The notes under the pieces: generated by a model
What the model was told of the DNA's origin: nothing
What the model saw: only the letters and a program-made list of their open reading frames with translations
Database searches by the model: none
Shown here: positions 1 to 7,780 of the stretch, one piece after another
How positions within the stretch are numbered: the first letter of the stretch is position 1
How the letters are laid out: each line of letters opens with the position of its first letter
NCBI GenBank assembly: GCA_003576855.1
Contig: QEVI01000011.1
Span: 1 to 33,694, forward strand
Length of the DNA stretch: 33,694 nt
Source: Planctomycetota bacterium
GTDB lineage: Bacteria > Planctomycetota > Planctomycetia > Pirellulales > Lacipirellulaceae
Reading direction: 5' to 3'
Position numbers and translations under genes: made by a program

Positions 1-148
1 CATGGTGGAATCGGCGATGGAGTACATCCGCATTTGCGAGAAGCACGGCTATCGTAACCTGATCCTCTCGCTCAAGGCCTCGCGCGTGCCGAACGGGCCC
101 TCGGCATCGCCTCCCGTGCGGGAAGGAGCTGCGCGGCCAGGTAGTTGA
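1..148 (+). pseudogene. ispG: ispG (gcpE) internal fragment, broken
   Basis: The frame opened at position 2 reads [12 protein letters not shown]...SLKASRVP, about 30 residues matching the interior of 4-hydroxy-3-methylbut-2-enyl diphosphate synthase (IspG), the iron-sulfur enzyme of the MEP isoprenoid pathway. The match is to the stretch preceding the VKAS/LKAS segment of the TIM barrel. After about position 91 the similarity stops and the frame runs through unrelated sequence to a TGA at 146-148. The 5' part lies outside the window. The C-terminal half, which should carry the cluster-binding cysteines, is missing. The product could not be functional from this copy. The fragment abuts a monooxygenase fragment on the opposite strand, so this is either a rearranged remnant or an assembly chimera. 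Confidence 0.7.
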
Positions 149-560
149 ACGTGCCGCTCAGCCGCTGGCCGGTCTTCACGCCGTACTTCAGGTCCTCGTG
201 GCAGAACAGGAAGTTCACCGTGTTGACCTGCTCGTTCACGAAGGCCCCCGCCGGCTCGCAGACCTTGATCCGGCGGCGGTACTCCTTGATCTTCGCCTCC
301 TGCTCGCGGAAGCCGCCGAAGGTCAGGCCCAGGCTGCCCATGCCCCGGTCGGCGGCGTCCAGCTCGGTGCCCGGGCTGGTGACCGCCACCCACATCGGCG
401 GGTGGGGCTTCTGCACCGGCTTGGGGATGATCGCCCGCTCGGGCATCGAGAAGGCGCGCCCTTGGTAGGAGAAGCGCTCCTGCGTCCACATCTTGGGCAG
501 GATGCGCACCCACTCGTCCCAGGTCTTCTTCGTCTCGTCGACGTTCGCCGAGAAGCCAAA
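95..560 (-). pseudogene. LLM-class flavin-dependent oxidoreductase fragment
   Basis: On the minus strand about 150 residues read like the middle of a luciferase-like monooxygenase (F420/FMN TIM barrel). Recognisable parts are WVRILPKMWTQERFSYQG, then AIIPKPVQKPHPPMWVA and GTELDAADRGMGSLGL, the usual order in this family. The open frame continues upstream to 911, but residues before the equivalent of position 560 are the antisense of another gene and show no family resemblance. Downstream the frame runs into the ispG fragment and stops at 72-74. Both the N-terminal third and the true C-terminus are therefore missing. It is called a truncated fragment, not a gene. A protein prediction of 279 residues here would be a chimera. 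Confidence 0.7.
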
Positions 561-872
561 ATCTCCTGCACTTGCGGCGACTGTCGCGAACTCAAAAACT
601 TCCTCGCCGACCGCGCCGCAACCGTGCACCGCTTTCCGGTGGCAAAGGACCGTCGGAAGCATCTCCACCAAGTAATTGAGGGCGCCCGCTGCGACCTGAC
701 CCACGTCACCACGAGGACCGGACGACCGTACACGCTCGTTTGCACCAAGACCATGGCGTCGTACGAAGCCGCCTGCCAGACGCATGCCAGTGACGTTGAA
801 CATCTCAAGCGTCTGCGCGACATCGAGAACAGCATTGCCCAAACGATCGATCTTCGCACGCGCCAGCCGTAG
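561..872 (+). pseudogene. C-terminal fragment of an oxygenase-like protein (CxCxDC motif)
   Basis: The plus-strand frame ending in TAG at 870-872 reads about 103 residues with a Cys-rich start (CTCGDC), then RRKHLHQVIEG, THVTTRTGRPYTLVCTKT and a helical tail. From memory this resembles the C-terminal domain of bacterial 2OG-Fe(II) oxygenase (prolyl 4-hydroxylase-like) proteins; the assignment is tentative. The same frame upstream of about 560 is the antisense of the LLM fragment, so only the C-terminus exists and no start can be assigned. The three short pieces in 1-872 alternate in strand and come from unrelated genes. Confidence 0.5.
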
Positions 873-916
873 CCATACCGCGACGCCCTCGCTCGTCGGC
901 CGGTCGCGCAAGCCGC

Positions 917-1405
917 CTATTGGCAGCCGCAGGCGCCGTTGGTCGCCGGGTCGCCCAACAGCTTTTCCATCGTCAAGCAGTTGCCGCGATCGTTGTACTG
1001 AACCCGGGTCATGTAGGCCCTGATGAGGGCCAGGCCGCGGCCGCCGATGACCTCCAGGCGATCGTCCCGGCAGCAGTCGGGTACTTCATCGGGCTTAAAC
1101 CCTGCCCCCTCGTCGCAGACGCGGCTCCAAAACCGGTTTGGAGCCAAACGGCATTCGACCTCGACGCGTTTGGAGGCGTCCTCCTTATTCCCGTGTCGAA
1201 TCGCGTTGGAAATCGCTTCTTCTAGCGCCAGGTGCACGCCGAACAGCGGCTCCTTCTCCCAGTTGAGCTCGCGCAACTGCTCAAGCACGGTCTGAATAAA
1301 CGCATGGTAATCCGCCAAGTTGCTGGGGAGCGACGCGTGCAGCGTCCGTTCGGCGGAAGAGTGAGAGGCGGCCACGGGCGCTTTGCAGGGAACGAGAGAG
1401 GCCAC
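917..1405 (-). CDS. Anti-sigma regulatory factor, RsbW-like serine kinase ATPase domain
   Basis: The protein has 162 residues from a GTG start. It carries an HATPase_c_2 fold: the N-box helix ALEEAISNAIRHGNK (about residues 61-75), the G1-like DEGAGFKP (about 98-105) and the G2-like GGRGLALIRAYM (about 121-132). These bind ATP in RsbW/SpoIIAB-type switch kinases, which phosphorylate a STAS antagonist and/or hold a sigma factor. The gene follows the STAS gene by 14 bp and is almost certainly co-transcribed with it, so the two form a partner-switch pair. The C-terminus ends in the unusual CGCQ. The first 20 residues are poorly conserved in appearance, so a slightly later start is possible. No PP2C phosphatase, sensor or sigma factor is adjacent, so the target is unknown. 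Confidence 0.88.
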   Translation of the reverse strand: MASLVPCKAPVAASHSSAERTLHASLPSNLADYHAFIQTVLEQLRELNWEKEPLFGVHLALEEAISNAIRHGNKEDASKRVEVECRLAPNRFWSRVCDEGAGFKPDEVPDCCRDDRLEVIGGRGLALIRAYMTRVQYNDRGNCLTMEKLLGDPATNGACGCQ

Positions 1406-1419
1406 GGCCAGCGGACGCG

Positions 1420-1773
1420 CTACAGCACCGCCAGGGCGTCGGCTTCGCTGTCCTTGATCTTGAACAGCTTATCGAGGTTGGTGATCGCAAAGACCTGGAA
1501 GATCTCCGGCGAGATGTTGGTAAGTATCAGTTCGGCGCCGATGCGCTTGGCCTTCTTTTCAAACGTGATAAGTTTGCCGAGCGCTGCGCTGGACAGAAAT
1601 TCGACGTTGCGGAAGTTCAGCACGATCTTGCGGCGCTCGTCTTTCTCCACCAGATCAAACAGCTCCTGGCCGAGCTCCTGGATCGCCACGGGGTCAATGA
1701 TTTTCTGATCGATGAAGCGAACGACCGAGATGTTGGCCGATTCGCTAACTTCAATGCGTTGAGGCTTGGCCAT
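1420..1773 (-). CDS. STAS-domain anti-sigma factor antagonist (SpoIIAA/RsbV-like)
   Basis: The protein has 117 residues, the usual length of a single STAS domain, with an ATG start. The signature RNVEFLSSAALGKLI holds the expected phospho-acceptor serine (Ser62) in the loop before helix 2. It matches the DSSGLG site of SpoIIAA/RsbV, although here the usual Asp is Leu and the Gly is Ala. In the family, the unphosphorylated antagonist binds the partner kinase and frees the sigma factor or other client. It is the first gene of a two-gene unit with the anti-sigma factor at 917-1405. A sigma-70-like promoter lies about 95-120 bp upstream. Family assignment is firm; the pathway controlled is not visible. 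Confidence 0.9.
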   Translation of the reverse strand: MAKPQRIEVSESANISVVRFIDQKIIDPVAIQELGQELFDLVEKDERRKIVLNFRNVEFLSSAALGKLITFEKKAKRIGAELILTNISPEIFQVFAITNLDKLFKIKDSEADALAVL

Positions 1774-1866
1774 GGCGGCGTGGCGCTCCGACGCGAGCGC
1801 GGAAGGTAGGACGAGCGAGGCAGCGTCCTAAGAGTCCGGAGAGCTTCTACAGGCGTGGCACCATGG

Positions 1867-1894
1867 ATGATATCCGTCCCCGTCTCAATGTCAA
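1867..1894 (-). promoter_or_regulatory. Sigma-70-like promoter for the STAS/anti-sigma operon
   Basis: On the minus strand TTGACA (1894-1889) is followed after 16 bp by TATCAT (1872-1867). This is a perfect -35 and a five-of-six -10, reading toward the STAS gene whose ATG is at 1773. Predicted transcription would start near 1860 and leave a leader of about 87 nt. Seen in sequence; activity not tested. Confidence 0.5.
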
Positions 1895-1966
1895 GCCAGC
1901 GAACGCCTTACGGCCGATGTGGAACCCCTTCGCACGCAGGGCGCCGCGGGCGAACGCCGCGACGCC

Positions 1967-2500
1967 TTAGCGCGAGTGCAGCGGCGCGACCTCGTCGGAG
2001 GCCGCCGCGGCAGGCGACCCGCTTGCTGCTATCGCCGGCTGGGCGAGCACCTCCGGCCGCCCCACGACTTCCGGCGGCGGCGGAGCGGTCGCCGACCGGT
2101 GGACGGCGCGTTTGATCAGCACGTAGTTGCGGCCGCCAAACTCGGTGATGGCGCCGCTGACGCTCCATACGACCGCCTCCGGTTCTTCGGCGCTACGCAA
2201 CGTCCTCGCGATACGCTCCAAGTTCAGATTCGGCAGTCCAGTGATTTCGCGGTTCTGCGAATCGATGAAGACGAGCGCGTCGCCGCTTTGTCGGAAGCGA
2301 CCTACGGCGTCAATGAGCTTCGATCCTTCACGAAGTTTGAACGCCGGCGCCGGTTTATCCGTTGCGGAACTGGAAGCGTCCAGCGCCGCGGCAGGGAGAG
2401 GCGGAGCGACCGCCGCTGCCGGATCGTCAGCCCTCACAGGCAGTATCAACCAGGCCCCTGCCACTCCGCTCAGCGTTGCCGCAATTATCACACGACGCAT
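1967..2500 (-). CDS. Secreted hypothetical protein, planctomycete type
   Basis: The protein has 177 residues from ATG. Residues 1-24 form a signal peptide (MRRVIIAATLSGVAGAWL..., cleavage near VRA-DD). An Ala/Pro-rich linker follows to about residue 50. Next comes a compact middle region containing LREGSKLIDAVGRFRQSGD, LPNLNLERIARTL and VSGAITEFGGRNYVLIKRA (about 56-132), and then a low-complexity Pro/Ala tail. The middle part looks like a small conserved beta-rich domain of planctomycete hypothetical proteins; no function is recognised. It is co-directional with the two short membrane proteins upstream (2660-3507) and may belong to a cell-envelope group with them. Confidence 0.75.
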   Translation of the reverse strand: MRRVIIAATLSGVAGAWLILPVRADDPAAAVAPPLPAAALDASSSATDKPAPAFKLREGSKLIDAVGRFRQSGDALVFIDSQNREITGLPNLNLERIARTLRSAEEPEAVVWSVSGAITEFGGRNYVLIKRAVHRSATAPPPPEVVGRPEVLAQPAIAASGSPAAAASDEVAPLHSR

Positions 2501-2542
2501 CGGTGCGTTCCATGGATCTGGCGTGGGTTAGTTCAATGTAGT

Positions 2543-2560
2543 CATCTCGCTTGCGAGATG
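2543..2560. other. Perfect inverted repeat (hairpin)
   Basis: CATCTCGC is followed by TT and GCGAGATG. It folds as a 7-bp stem with a CTTG loop. It lies between the stop of the 95-residue membrane protein (2660) and the start of the secreted protein (2500), both on minus. No T-run follows on either strand, so it is a hairpin in a leader or intercistronic spacer and not a clear intrinsic terminator. Confidence 0.5.
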
Positions 2561-2659
2561 CGATTCCTCTTACCGAGCAAGCGGACTACTTCGTTTTCCC
2601 CCTCATTGCGTTCACTTCCGGGCGCAGGCGGAGGGCGTTCAACAGCGCGCGGTTTGATC

Positions 2660-2947
2660 TCAGCTACCTGGCTTTTTCATGGCCAGGCTATGCAGAATAA
2701 GAACGCACCCCACGGACATCAGGCACCAGCCCAGCCACTCCGGCGGGTTGATCACCTTCTTCGGCAGTGCGCCAACGTCCGTTGAAAGGTTGAACACGGT
2801 GGTCTGGGTGGCAGAGTTCTGTGTGCGCTGAGCAAGGAACTTGGTCGCTTCGTGCGTCAGCGTATACGAACTGACCATCCGCAGTTGAACGCCGATCAAC
2901 AGCACCACCAGGCCGATGAAAAAATACTGATTGCGATTGAGTTCCAT
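2660..2947 (-). CDS. Small two-helix membrane protein, hypothetical
   Basis: The protein has 95 residues with ATG and a GGAG about 10 nt upstream. It has two hydrophobic segments: residues 9-26 (YFFIGLVVLLIGVQLRMV) and about 71-89 (WLGWCLMSVGCVLILHSLAM). A polar loop of about 45 residues lies between them and is probably extracytoplasmic. A short basic tail follows. The MxLNRNQYF start resembles other small planctomycete envelope proteins known to me only as hypothetical. No catalytic residues are visible. It sits between two other short envelope genes on the same strand, with 257 bp of featureless DNA upstream (2948-3204). Confidence 0.72.
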   Translation of the reverse strand: MELNRNQYFFIGLVVLLIGVQLRMVSSYTLTHEATKFLAQRTQNSATQTTVFNLSTDVGALPKKVINPPEWLGWCLMSVGCVLILHSLAMKKPGS

Positions 2948-3204
2948 GGCGCAGCGACTCCATCGGTTCGGCGGCCGTCCCGTTCAAGTCGCGCCGGGTG
3001 AAACCGCACACGCGGCCAGAGGCGAACCTGGGCGGGCTGCATCGCCATCCGCTGATATCGTGCTCAACGCGAAAACGGCTATAGCCCATTGCGTTAAATG
3101 CCGATGCGAGAGGTCCTGCGGGCGGCGACGCCGGAACCGCGGAAGAACGGGCGCCCCCGTGTGGCCCTGAAGACCGAGTTCTCGCGCCGGGCGAGTTGTC
3201 GCGG

Positions 3205-3507
3205 CTATTCCGATTGTGCGGGCGACGGCAGTATCCGGTCGATGCCGTTCCAAAGCGACTCGTTCGCCGCCGACTGCATGAGGTCCGTGCGATCGGCCTG
3301 GAACAGCGCGACGGCGACGTCCGCGTGTCGAGCCCAATCCGCCGGCGTAAACCCGCGGACGTCGACATAGGTTTCCGCCAGCGTAGCGCGGGCCTTCGGC
3401 ACGAGGTGCAGGCCGGTAGAGGCATGGATCAGGTGATAATTAAGCGCGGCGTAAATAAGCAGTCCGCCCGCCGCCATGCCGAAGATGAACGTGGATAGTC
3501 GTCGCAT
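3205..3507 (-). CDS. Small membrane-anchored hypothetical protein
   Basis: The protein has 100 residues. The start is set at the ATG at 3507, because AAGGAAGG lies 4-11 nt upstream and the protein then opens MRRLSTFIFGMAAGG, a normal N-terminal anchor or uncleaved signal. An in-frame start at 3549 would add 14 polar residues and is less likely. One hydrophobic helix (about 5-23) is followed by a soluble region with TLAETYVDVRGFTPADWARH (about 46-65). No known domain is recognised, though the layout resembles small conserved planctomycete proteins. It is divergently transcribed from the devBCA-like operon across a 302-bp spacer. Confidence 0.7.
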   Translation of the reverse strand: MRRLSTFIFGMAAGGLLIYAALNYHLIHASTGLHLVPKARATLAETYVDVRGFTPADWARHADVAVALFQADRTDLMQSAANESLWNGIDRILPSPAQSE

Positions 3508-3668
3508 GCCGTACCTTCCTTGGCCGCGCTTCGAGCCCAATCCGTACAATCAACATAATCGTTCGGAGCCGCCGTCGCCGCCGAACGGTTTACGAAGCAG
3601 GCCGCCCTTGGGTTCGTGCCCGAGCCGGTCGCCGACGGCTCCGCAGTTTAGATAAGTGCGAGGTTTTC

Positions 3669-3693
3669 TTGACAGTCCAGAACGTACTGTCAA
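3669..3693. promoter_or_regulatory. 25-bp palindromic operator candidate upstream of the ABC exporter operon
   Basis: TTGACAGT, nine bases, then ACTGTCAA form a perfect 8-bp inverted repeat. Each arm contains a consensus -35 hexamer (TTGACA), one per strand. It lies in the 302-bp divergent spacer (3508-3809), 117 bp before the ATG of the membrane fusion gene. The best -10 at 17 bp on + is weak (AATTCT), so a regulator-bound or activator-dependent promoter is possible. Nothing else is recognised in the rest of the spacer. Confidence 0.5.
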
Positions 3694-3809
3694 TTCTGAA
3701 GTCCTGCGGCCGAGGCCCCCGCCGACGCCGCCCGCCGGCGCCAGCGATTGCGGCCACTGGCCGCGCCGACATAGCCGCGGGCGACTCTCCTCCTGCCGAG
3801 CGACGTGTG

Positions 3810-5051
3810 ATGTCCCACCGGTTCGACCAACTCGGAAACCTCCGCCGCATCGGCGCCCTGCTGCTAGCAGCGACGGCGGCCCTCGGCTGCAATCGGTTCA
3901 CCGCCTCGCGGGTCGAACCGCCGCCGCCCGGCGCGGCTGCAGGGCCGCGTCAAGTGGTCGCACTCGGGCAGCTCGAGCCCGCTGGCGGCGTCATATCGAT
4001 TAGTTCGATTCCTGGCGAGCAACTGCTGTCGCTGGCCCCGGGCGTCGTCGAAGGCGCGACGGTTGCCGCGGGCGACGAACTCGCACGCATGGCCAGTTAC
4101 ACGGTGCGGCAGGTGCAGCTCGATGCGGCCGGCGTCAAGCTGCGGCTCGCCCGGCAACAACGGGACCAACAGCGCGCGACCGCCCAATTACAGGTCGAAC
4201 AGGCCCAGGCCGCGCTCGCGCAGGCCGAGGCCAGGCTGCAGGAAACCCTCTCGCAAGAACAGCAGTTGCAAAGCTTGGGCGAAGCCGCGGCCATCGCCCG
4301 CGACGACCTGGAACAACTCGAGCGTTTACGGCAGTCCGATCCCGAGTTGGTAACCGATCAGCAGCTTCGCCGACGGCGGAACGCCAGCGAACGCGCCGCG
4401 AAAGAGCACGAGTCGGCCGTTGCAGTCTATCCGCACGCGCTGGCGGCGGCCGAGAAGTCCGTTGAGGCCGCCAGGGCGAGCGTGCGGCTGGCGGAGAGCA
4501 ATCTCCGCATGGCCGAGGAGGTCGATCAGACCCTCGCTGTGGAAATGGAGCAGGCCGCCGCGCAAGCGGCGCTTGAGCAGTCGGTGCTGCGGGCGCCCCT
4601 CGTCGAGGGGGGATCGGCGCAGTTCACCGTGCTGCGAGTGCTCATGCAGCCCGGCGAGCTTGTCGCACAAACGCCGGTGCTGGAGCTCGGCGACCTTAGC
4701 CGCATGGTCTGCGTCGCCGAGGTTTACGAAGCGGATGTCAAGGAAATCCACGTCGGGCAGGAGGCCGCCATTCGCAGCCCCGCGTTTGCCGGCAAATATG
4801 CTGAAAGGCCGGGCCAGTCGCCAGGGGCAATCAAGGGCCGCGTCATCCGGGTGGGCGGCGTGGTTTCCAGTCCAGGACTTACGAACCGTAATCCGCTTGC
4901 GCCCAGCGACCGTTCGATCGTCGAAGTGGTCGTCGCGATTGATCCTACTGATCGCGAGGCGACGGCCGAGGCGGCGCGGCGCATCGGGTTGCAAGTGACT
5001 GTCGAATTCGCTGAACGTTCAGAAGCCGCCGCTCAACAGCCGGGTGCATAA
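3810..5051 (+). CDS. devB: DevB-type membrane fusion (periplasmic adaptor) lipoprotein of an ABC exporter
   Basis: The protein has 413 residues with the start at ATG 3810. From there residues 12-27 give a lipoprotein signal ending in AALGC (lipid-anchored Cys27). An upstream in-frame TTG at 3669 would bury this signal behind 47 Pro/Arg-rich residues. A lipoyl/barrel half follows (VVALGQLEPAGGVISIS... about 45-85), then a long alpha-helical coiled coil rich in Q, A and E (about 90-280), and a second barrel half with LRAPLVEGG...LMQPGELV and LELGDLSRMVCVAEVYEADV. This is the layout of HlyD/DevB adaptors that bridge an inner-membrane ABC pump and a TolC-like channel. It is followed after 236 bp by two permease genes and an ATPase. 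The substrate is unknown, and no TolC homologue is in the window. Confidence 0.88.
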   Translation: MSHRFDQLGNLRRIGALLLAATAALGCNRFTASRVEPPPPGAAAGPRQVVALGQLEPAGGVISISSIPGEQLLSLAPGVVEGATVAAGDELARMASYTVRQVQLDAAGVKLRLARQQRDQQRATAQLQVEQAQAALAQAEARLQETLSQEQQLQSLGEAAAIARDDLEQLERLRQSDPELVTDQQLRRRRNASERAAKEHESAVAVYPHALAAAEKSVEAARASVRLAESNLRMAEEVDQTLAVEMEQAAAQAALEQSVLRAPLVEGGSAQFTVLRVLMQPGELVAQTPVLELGDLSRMVCVAEVYEADVKEIHVGQEAAIRSPAFAGKYAERPGQSPGAIKGRVIRVGGVVSSPGLTNRNPLAPSDRSIVEVVVAIDPTDREATAEAARRIGLQVTVEFAERSEAAAQQPGA

Positions 5052-5287
5052 CGACTTCGCGGCGACCCGCTGCCGCACCAGTGACAAGCCGCGTAGCTAC
5101 CGCGAGTCATCGTGCGAGCGCCGCGCAGCATTGTGGCCTGAACGTACGGGTTCTTCGTTTTGTTTGGGATCACGCTCGCGACACCGCGGTGACCTGCAAT
5201 GGCCGCCCCAGAGAATCGCCGACCTGCCGAGAGCCGTCGGAGAGGTCGGTCGGGCGACGCCATTGGCCGGGCCAGATCTGGTGTGAA

Positions 5288-6505
5288 ATGAAAACGCCGC
5301 TCGCCTGGAAGAACGTCGTTCACAACAAGGTTCGCACGGCGGTGGGCGTGGCGGGCGTTGGATTCGCCGTGATCCTGATCTTCATGCAGATGGGTTTCAA
5401 GGGGGCCGTGCGAAAGACGGCGACGCAGATCTATGATGCGCTCGAATTCGACCTCATGCTGCGCTCGCCGTTGTATCTGCACCTGACGGAGCCGAGTACG
5501 TTTCCCCGCACCCGCGTCTTCCAGGCGGCGTCGATGCCCCACGTGGCCAAGGCGCGCCCCTTTTATCTCGGCCTGAGCGAGTGGCAGCGGCCGCAGAGAC
5601 CCGATTCGCCCGCAGGACAGTGGCAAGGTGACTGGCGAGGCATCATCACGATCGGCGTAGACCCGCATGATCCGCCGTTTATTCCCGCTGAGCTCCGGAA
5701 CAAGGCGGCCCAGCTCACCGACCCCCGGTTCGTGTTGATCGACAGCAAAAGCAAGCCTGAATTCGGGCCGGTCAACGGCGTACAGTTCACCGAACAAGAC
5801 ATCGGCGTCGAAACGGTGCTGGGTAGCGACCGGGTGAGGATCGTGGACGTGATCACTCTGGGAACGGGCTTGGCGGCCAACGGGGCATGCGTGGCGAACA
5901 TCGAAGGCTTTGCCCGCGCCTGCCCCTGGCAGCCGCTCGACGAGGTCAACTTCGGCTTGATTGTGCTGCAGCCCGGCGTGAATGCCGCTACCGCCAAGCG
6001 GCAATTGCAGGCGCTGTTAGGCACGCCGACGACGTCCTCCGCCCCCTCGGCCAAGCCGGCCGACGTCGAAGTCCTGGCCAGAAGCGAAGTCGTCGCGCGC
6101 GAGGAATACCGCTGGGTCGTTCAGACGCCGTTAGGGCAGATCTTCAATTTCGGCGTCTGGATCGCACTGTTCGTGGGCGTGGCGATCGTCTATCAAGTCC
6201 TTTCCACCGATATTGCCAACATGATGGGGGAATACGCCACGCTCAAGGCGATGGGCTACTCGAACTACTACCTGGCGTCGGTGGTATTGCAGCAGTCGGT
6301 GCTGCTGGCGCTAGTGGGGTACGTGCCGTCGTTGGCGATCTCCTGGCTGCTGTACCGGTTGGTCGGCGCTCATTCCGGCTTGCCGATGATACTCACGTGG
6401 CAAATTGCCGCTACCGTGCTCGCGCTGGCGGTCCTCATGTGTGCGCTATCCGGGATGGCTGCGCTCAAAAAGCTTTTTCAGGCCGACCCGGCCGACTTAT
6501 TCTAG
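5288..6505 (+). CDS. devC: DevC-type FtsX-like ABC exporter permease (copy 1)
   Basis: The protein has 405 residues, with ATG chosen at 5288 so that it begins MKTPLAWKNVVHNKVRTAVG, the usual DevC opening. There is one N-terminal membrane helix (about 18-38), a large periplasmic region (about 40-280), then three helices (about 286-305, 332-357, 369-392) around the coupling motif EYATLKAMGYSNYYL. It ends in QADPADLF. This is the MacB/FtsX-type fold of type VII ABC systems, which transmit force to a periplasmic adaptor instead of forming a classic channel. A second, related permease follows 41 bp downstream, so the pump is likely a heterodimer. The 236-bp spacer before it (5052-5287) holds no gene that I can support. 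Confidence 0.9.
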   Translation: MKTPLAWKNVVHNKVRTAVGVAGVGFAVILIFMQMGFKGAVRKTATQIYDALEFDLMLRSPLYLHLTEPSTFPRTRVFQAASMPHVAKARPFYLGLSEWQRPQRPDSPAGQWQGDWRGIITIGVDPHDPPFIPAELRNKAAQLTDPRFVLIDSKSKPEFGPVNGVQFTEQDIGVETVLGSDRVRIVDVITLGTGLAANGACVANIEGFARACPWQPLDEVNFGLIVLQPGVNAATAKRQLQALLGTPTTSSAPSAKPADVEVLARSEVVAREEYRWVVQTPLGQIFNFGVWIALFVGVAIVYQVLSTDIANMMGEYATLKAMGYSNYYLASVVLQQSVLLALVGYVPSLAISWLLYRLVGAHSGLPMILTWQIAATVLALAVLMCALSGMAALKKLFQADPADLF

Positions 6506-6546
6506 ACGACGCGGCTGGGCCCTCCGTCCATCACAGCAGCGAAAAC

Positions 6547-7740
6547 ATGCCGCTAATCACACGCACGCCGCTAGCCTGGAAGAACCTGACGCACGACTGG
6601 CGTCGGCTGGCTGTCGCCGTGGCCGGAATCGGGTTCGCCGTGCTGCTGATGTTCACGCAGGTAGGTTTCCAGAATGCGCTGTTCGACAGCCAGGTGAAGC
6701 TCATCGACGACCTGGAAGGGGACGTTTTTCTCGTCAGCCGGGCCAAGTACACGCTGGCGGCCGAAAAGCGATTCCCGATCGAACTGATCAATCAAGCGCG
6801 GGCCTGCCCCGGAGTGCTCGACGCGTTTCCGCTCTATAGCGAGTTGACGCTGTCTCGCCTGAAGAACCTCCAGCAGGGGAGCTCGCGCAAGGCCTATCCG
6901 ATCCGCTCCATCGGTTTCCACTTGGAAGACCAGATTCTCCGTTCGCCGGAAATCAAGGCGCAGCTACCCAAACTGCGGGCGTCGAATACGGCGCTCATCG
7001 ACGTCCGCAGCAAACCCGAGAACTTCGACTTCCCGCTGGAGGACCCCCAGGCTCTGGCGGCGGCGCCGGCGGAACTTGCCGATCGTCGGGTCACCCTCGT
7101 CGGCACGTTCGACATGGGCGCCGACTTCGCCCACGACGGCAACCTGGTCATGAGCGCCGAGAACTTCGCCAACTACTTCCCGCAACGGCAAGCCTTCGGC
7201 GATCCGCTGGCGGTCGTCGACCTGGGAATCGTTCGCGTCCAGGGGGGCGCCGATGCCGACGCTGTGCGCGACACGATCGACCAGATCGTCGATGATCAGG
7301 TCTTCGTATTCACGCGCAGCCAGTTCCGGAACCAGGAAATCAAGTTCTGGGACGACAGCACGCCGATTGGCATCGTGTTCAACGCCGGGAAAATCATTGG
7401 CTTCGTGGTGGGCATGGTTATCTGCTATCAGGTCATCTATTCGGATATCGCCGACCATATGCCGGAGTTCGCCACGCTGAAGGCCATGGGCTATTCCGCC
7501 GGATACTTTCTTCGCCTGATCGTCGCCGAAGCGCTGCTGCTGTCGATCATCGGCTATGTGCCGGGGTTGGCCGTGAGCGCCGCGCTGTACGGAGTGCTCG
7601 CCGACGCGACCGGACTGTTGCTGCGGATGACGCCGCAGTCGATGGCGCTCGTTTTAGGACTGACGATCGCCATGTGCATCGCCTCCGGACTCCTGGCGGT
7701 GCGAAAGCTTCTGGCGGCCGATCCGGCAAGCTTGTTCTAG
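6547..7740 (+). CDS. devC: DevC-type FtsX-like ABC exporter permease (copy 2)
   Basis: The protein has 397 residues starting at ATG 6547 (MPLITRTPLAWKNLTHDWRR). It is a clear paralogue of the preceding gene. Both share TPLAWKN, a first helix of the type AVAGIGFAVLLMFTQVGF, the cytoplasmic EFATLKAMGYSAGYF motif between helices 2 and 3, and the terminal DPASLF. The periplasmic domains are more divergent. Four membrane helices are expected. The gene is 41 bp behind copy 1 and 40 bp before the ATPase gene, so all are probably one transcript. Tandem duplication and divergence to a heteromeric permease is inferred; each could instead pair as a homodimer with the same ATPase. Confidence 0.9.
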   Translation: MPLITRTPLAWKNLTHDWRRLAVAVAGIGFAVLLMFTQVGFQNALFDSQVKLIDDLEGDVFLVSRAKYTLAAEKRFPIELINQARACPGVLDAFPLYSELTLSRLKNLQQGSSRKAYPIRSIGFHLEDQILRSPEIKAQLPKLRASNTALIDVRSKPENFDFPLEDPQALAAAPAELADRRVTLVGTFDMGADFAHDGNLVMSAENFANYFPQRQAFGDPLAVVDLGIVRVQGGADADAVRDTIDQIVDDQVFVFTRSQFRNQEIKFWDDSTPIGIVFNAGKIIGFVVGMVICYQVIYSDIADHMPEFATLKAMGYSAGYFLRLIVAEALLLSIIGYVPGLAVSAALYGVLADATGLLLRMTPQSMALVLGLTIAMCIASGLLAVRKLLAADPASLF

Positions 7741-7780
7741 CGGCGCCATAACCTTGTGCCACCCACGGTGGAGCGAACAG

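Noticed and set aside
72-911. A 279-residue minus-strand ORF
   Set aside because: Only its middle part (about 95-560) resembles a monooxygenase; the N-terminal part is antisense to the oxygenase fragment. It is treated as a truncated fragment.
3669-3809. N-terminal extension of the membrane fusion protein from a TTG at 3669
   Set aside because: The TTG is part of the palindromic operator candidate, and the extension would place 47 Pro/Arg-rich residues before a good lipoprotein signal.
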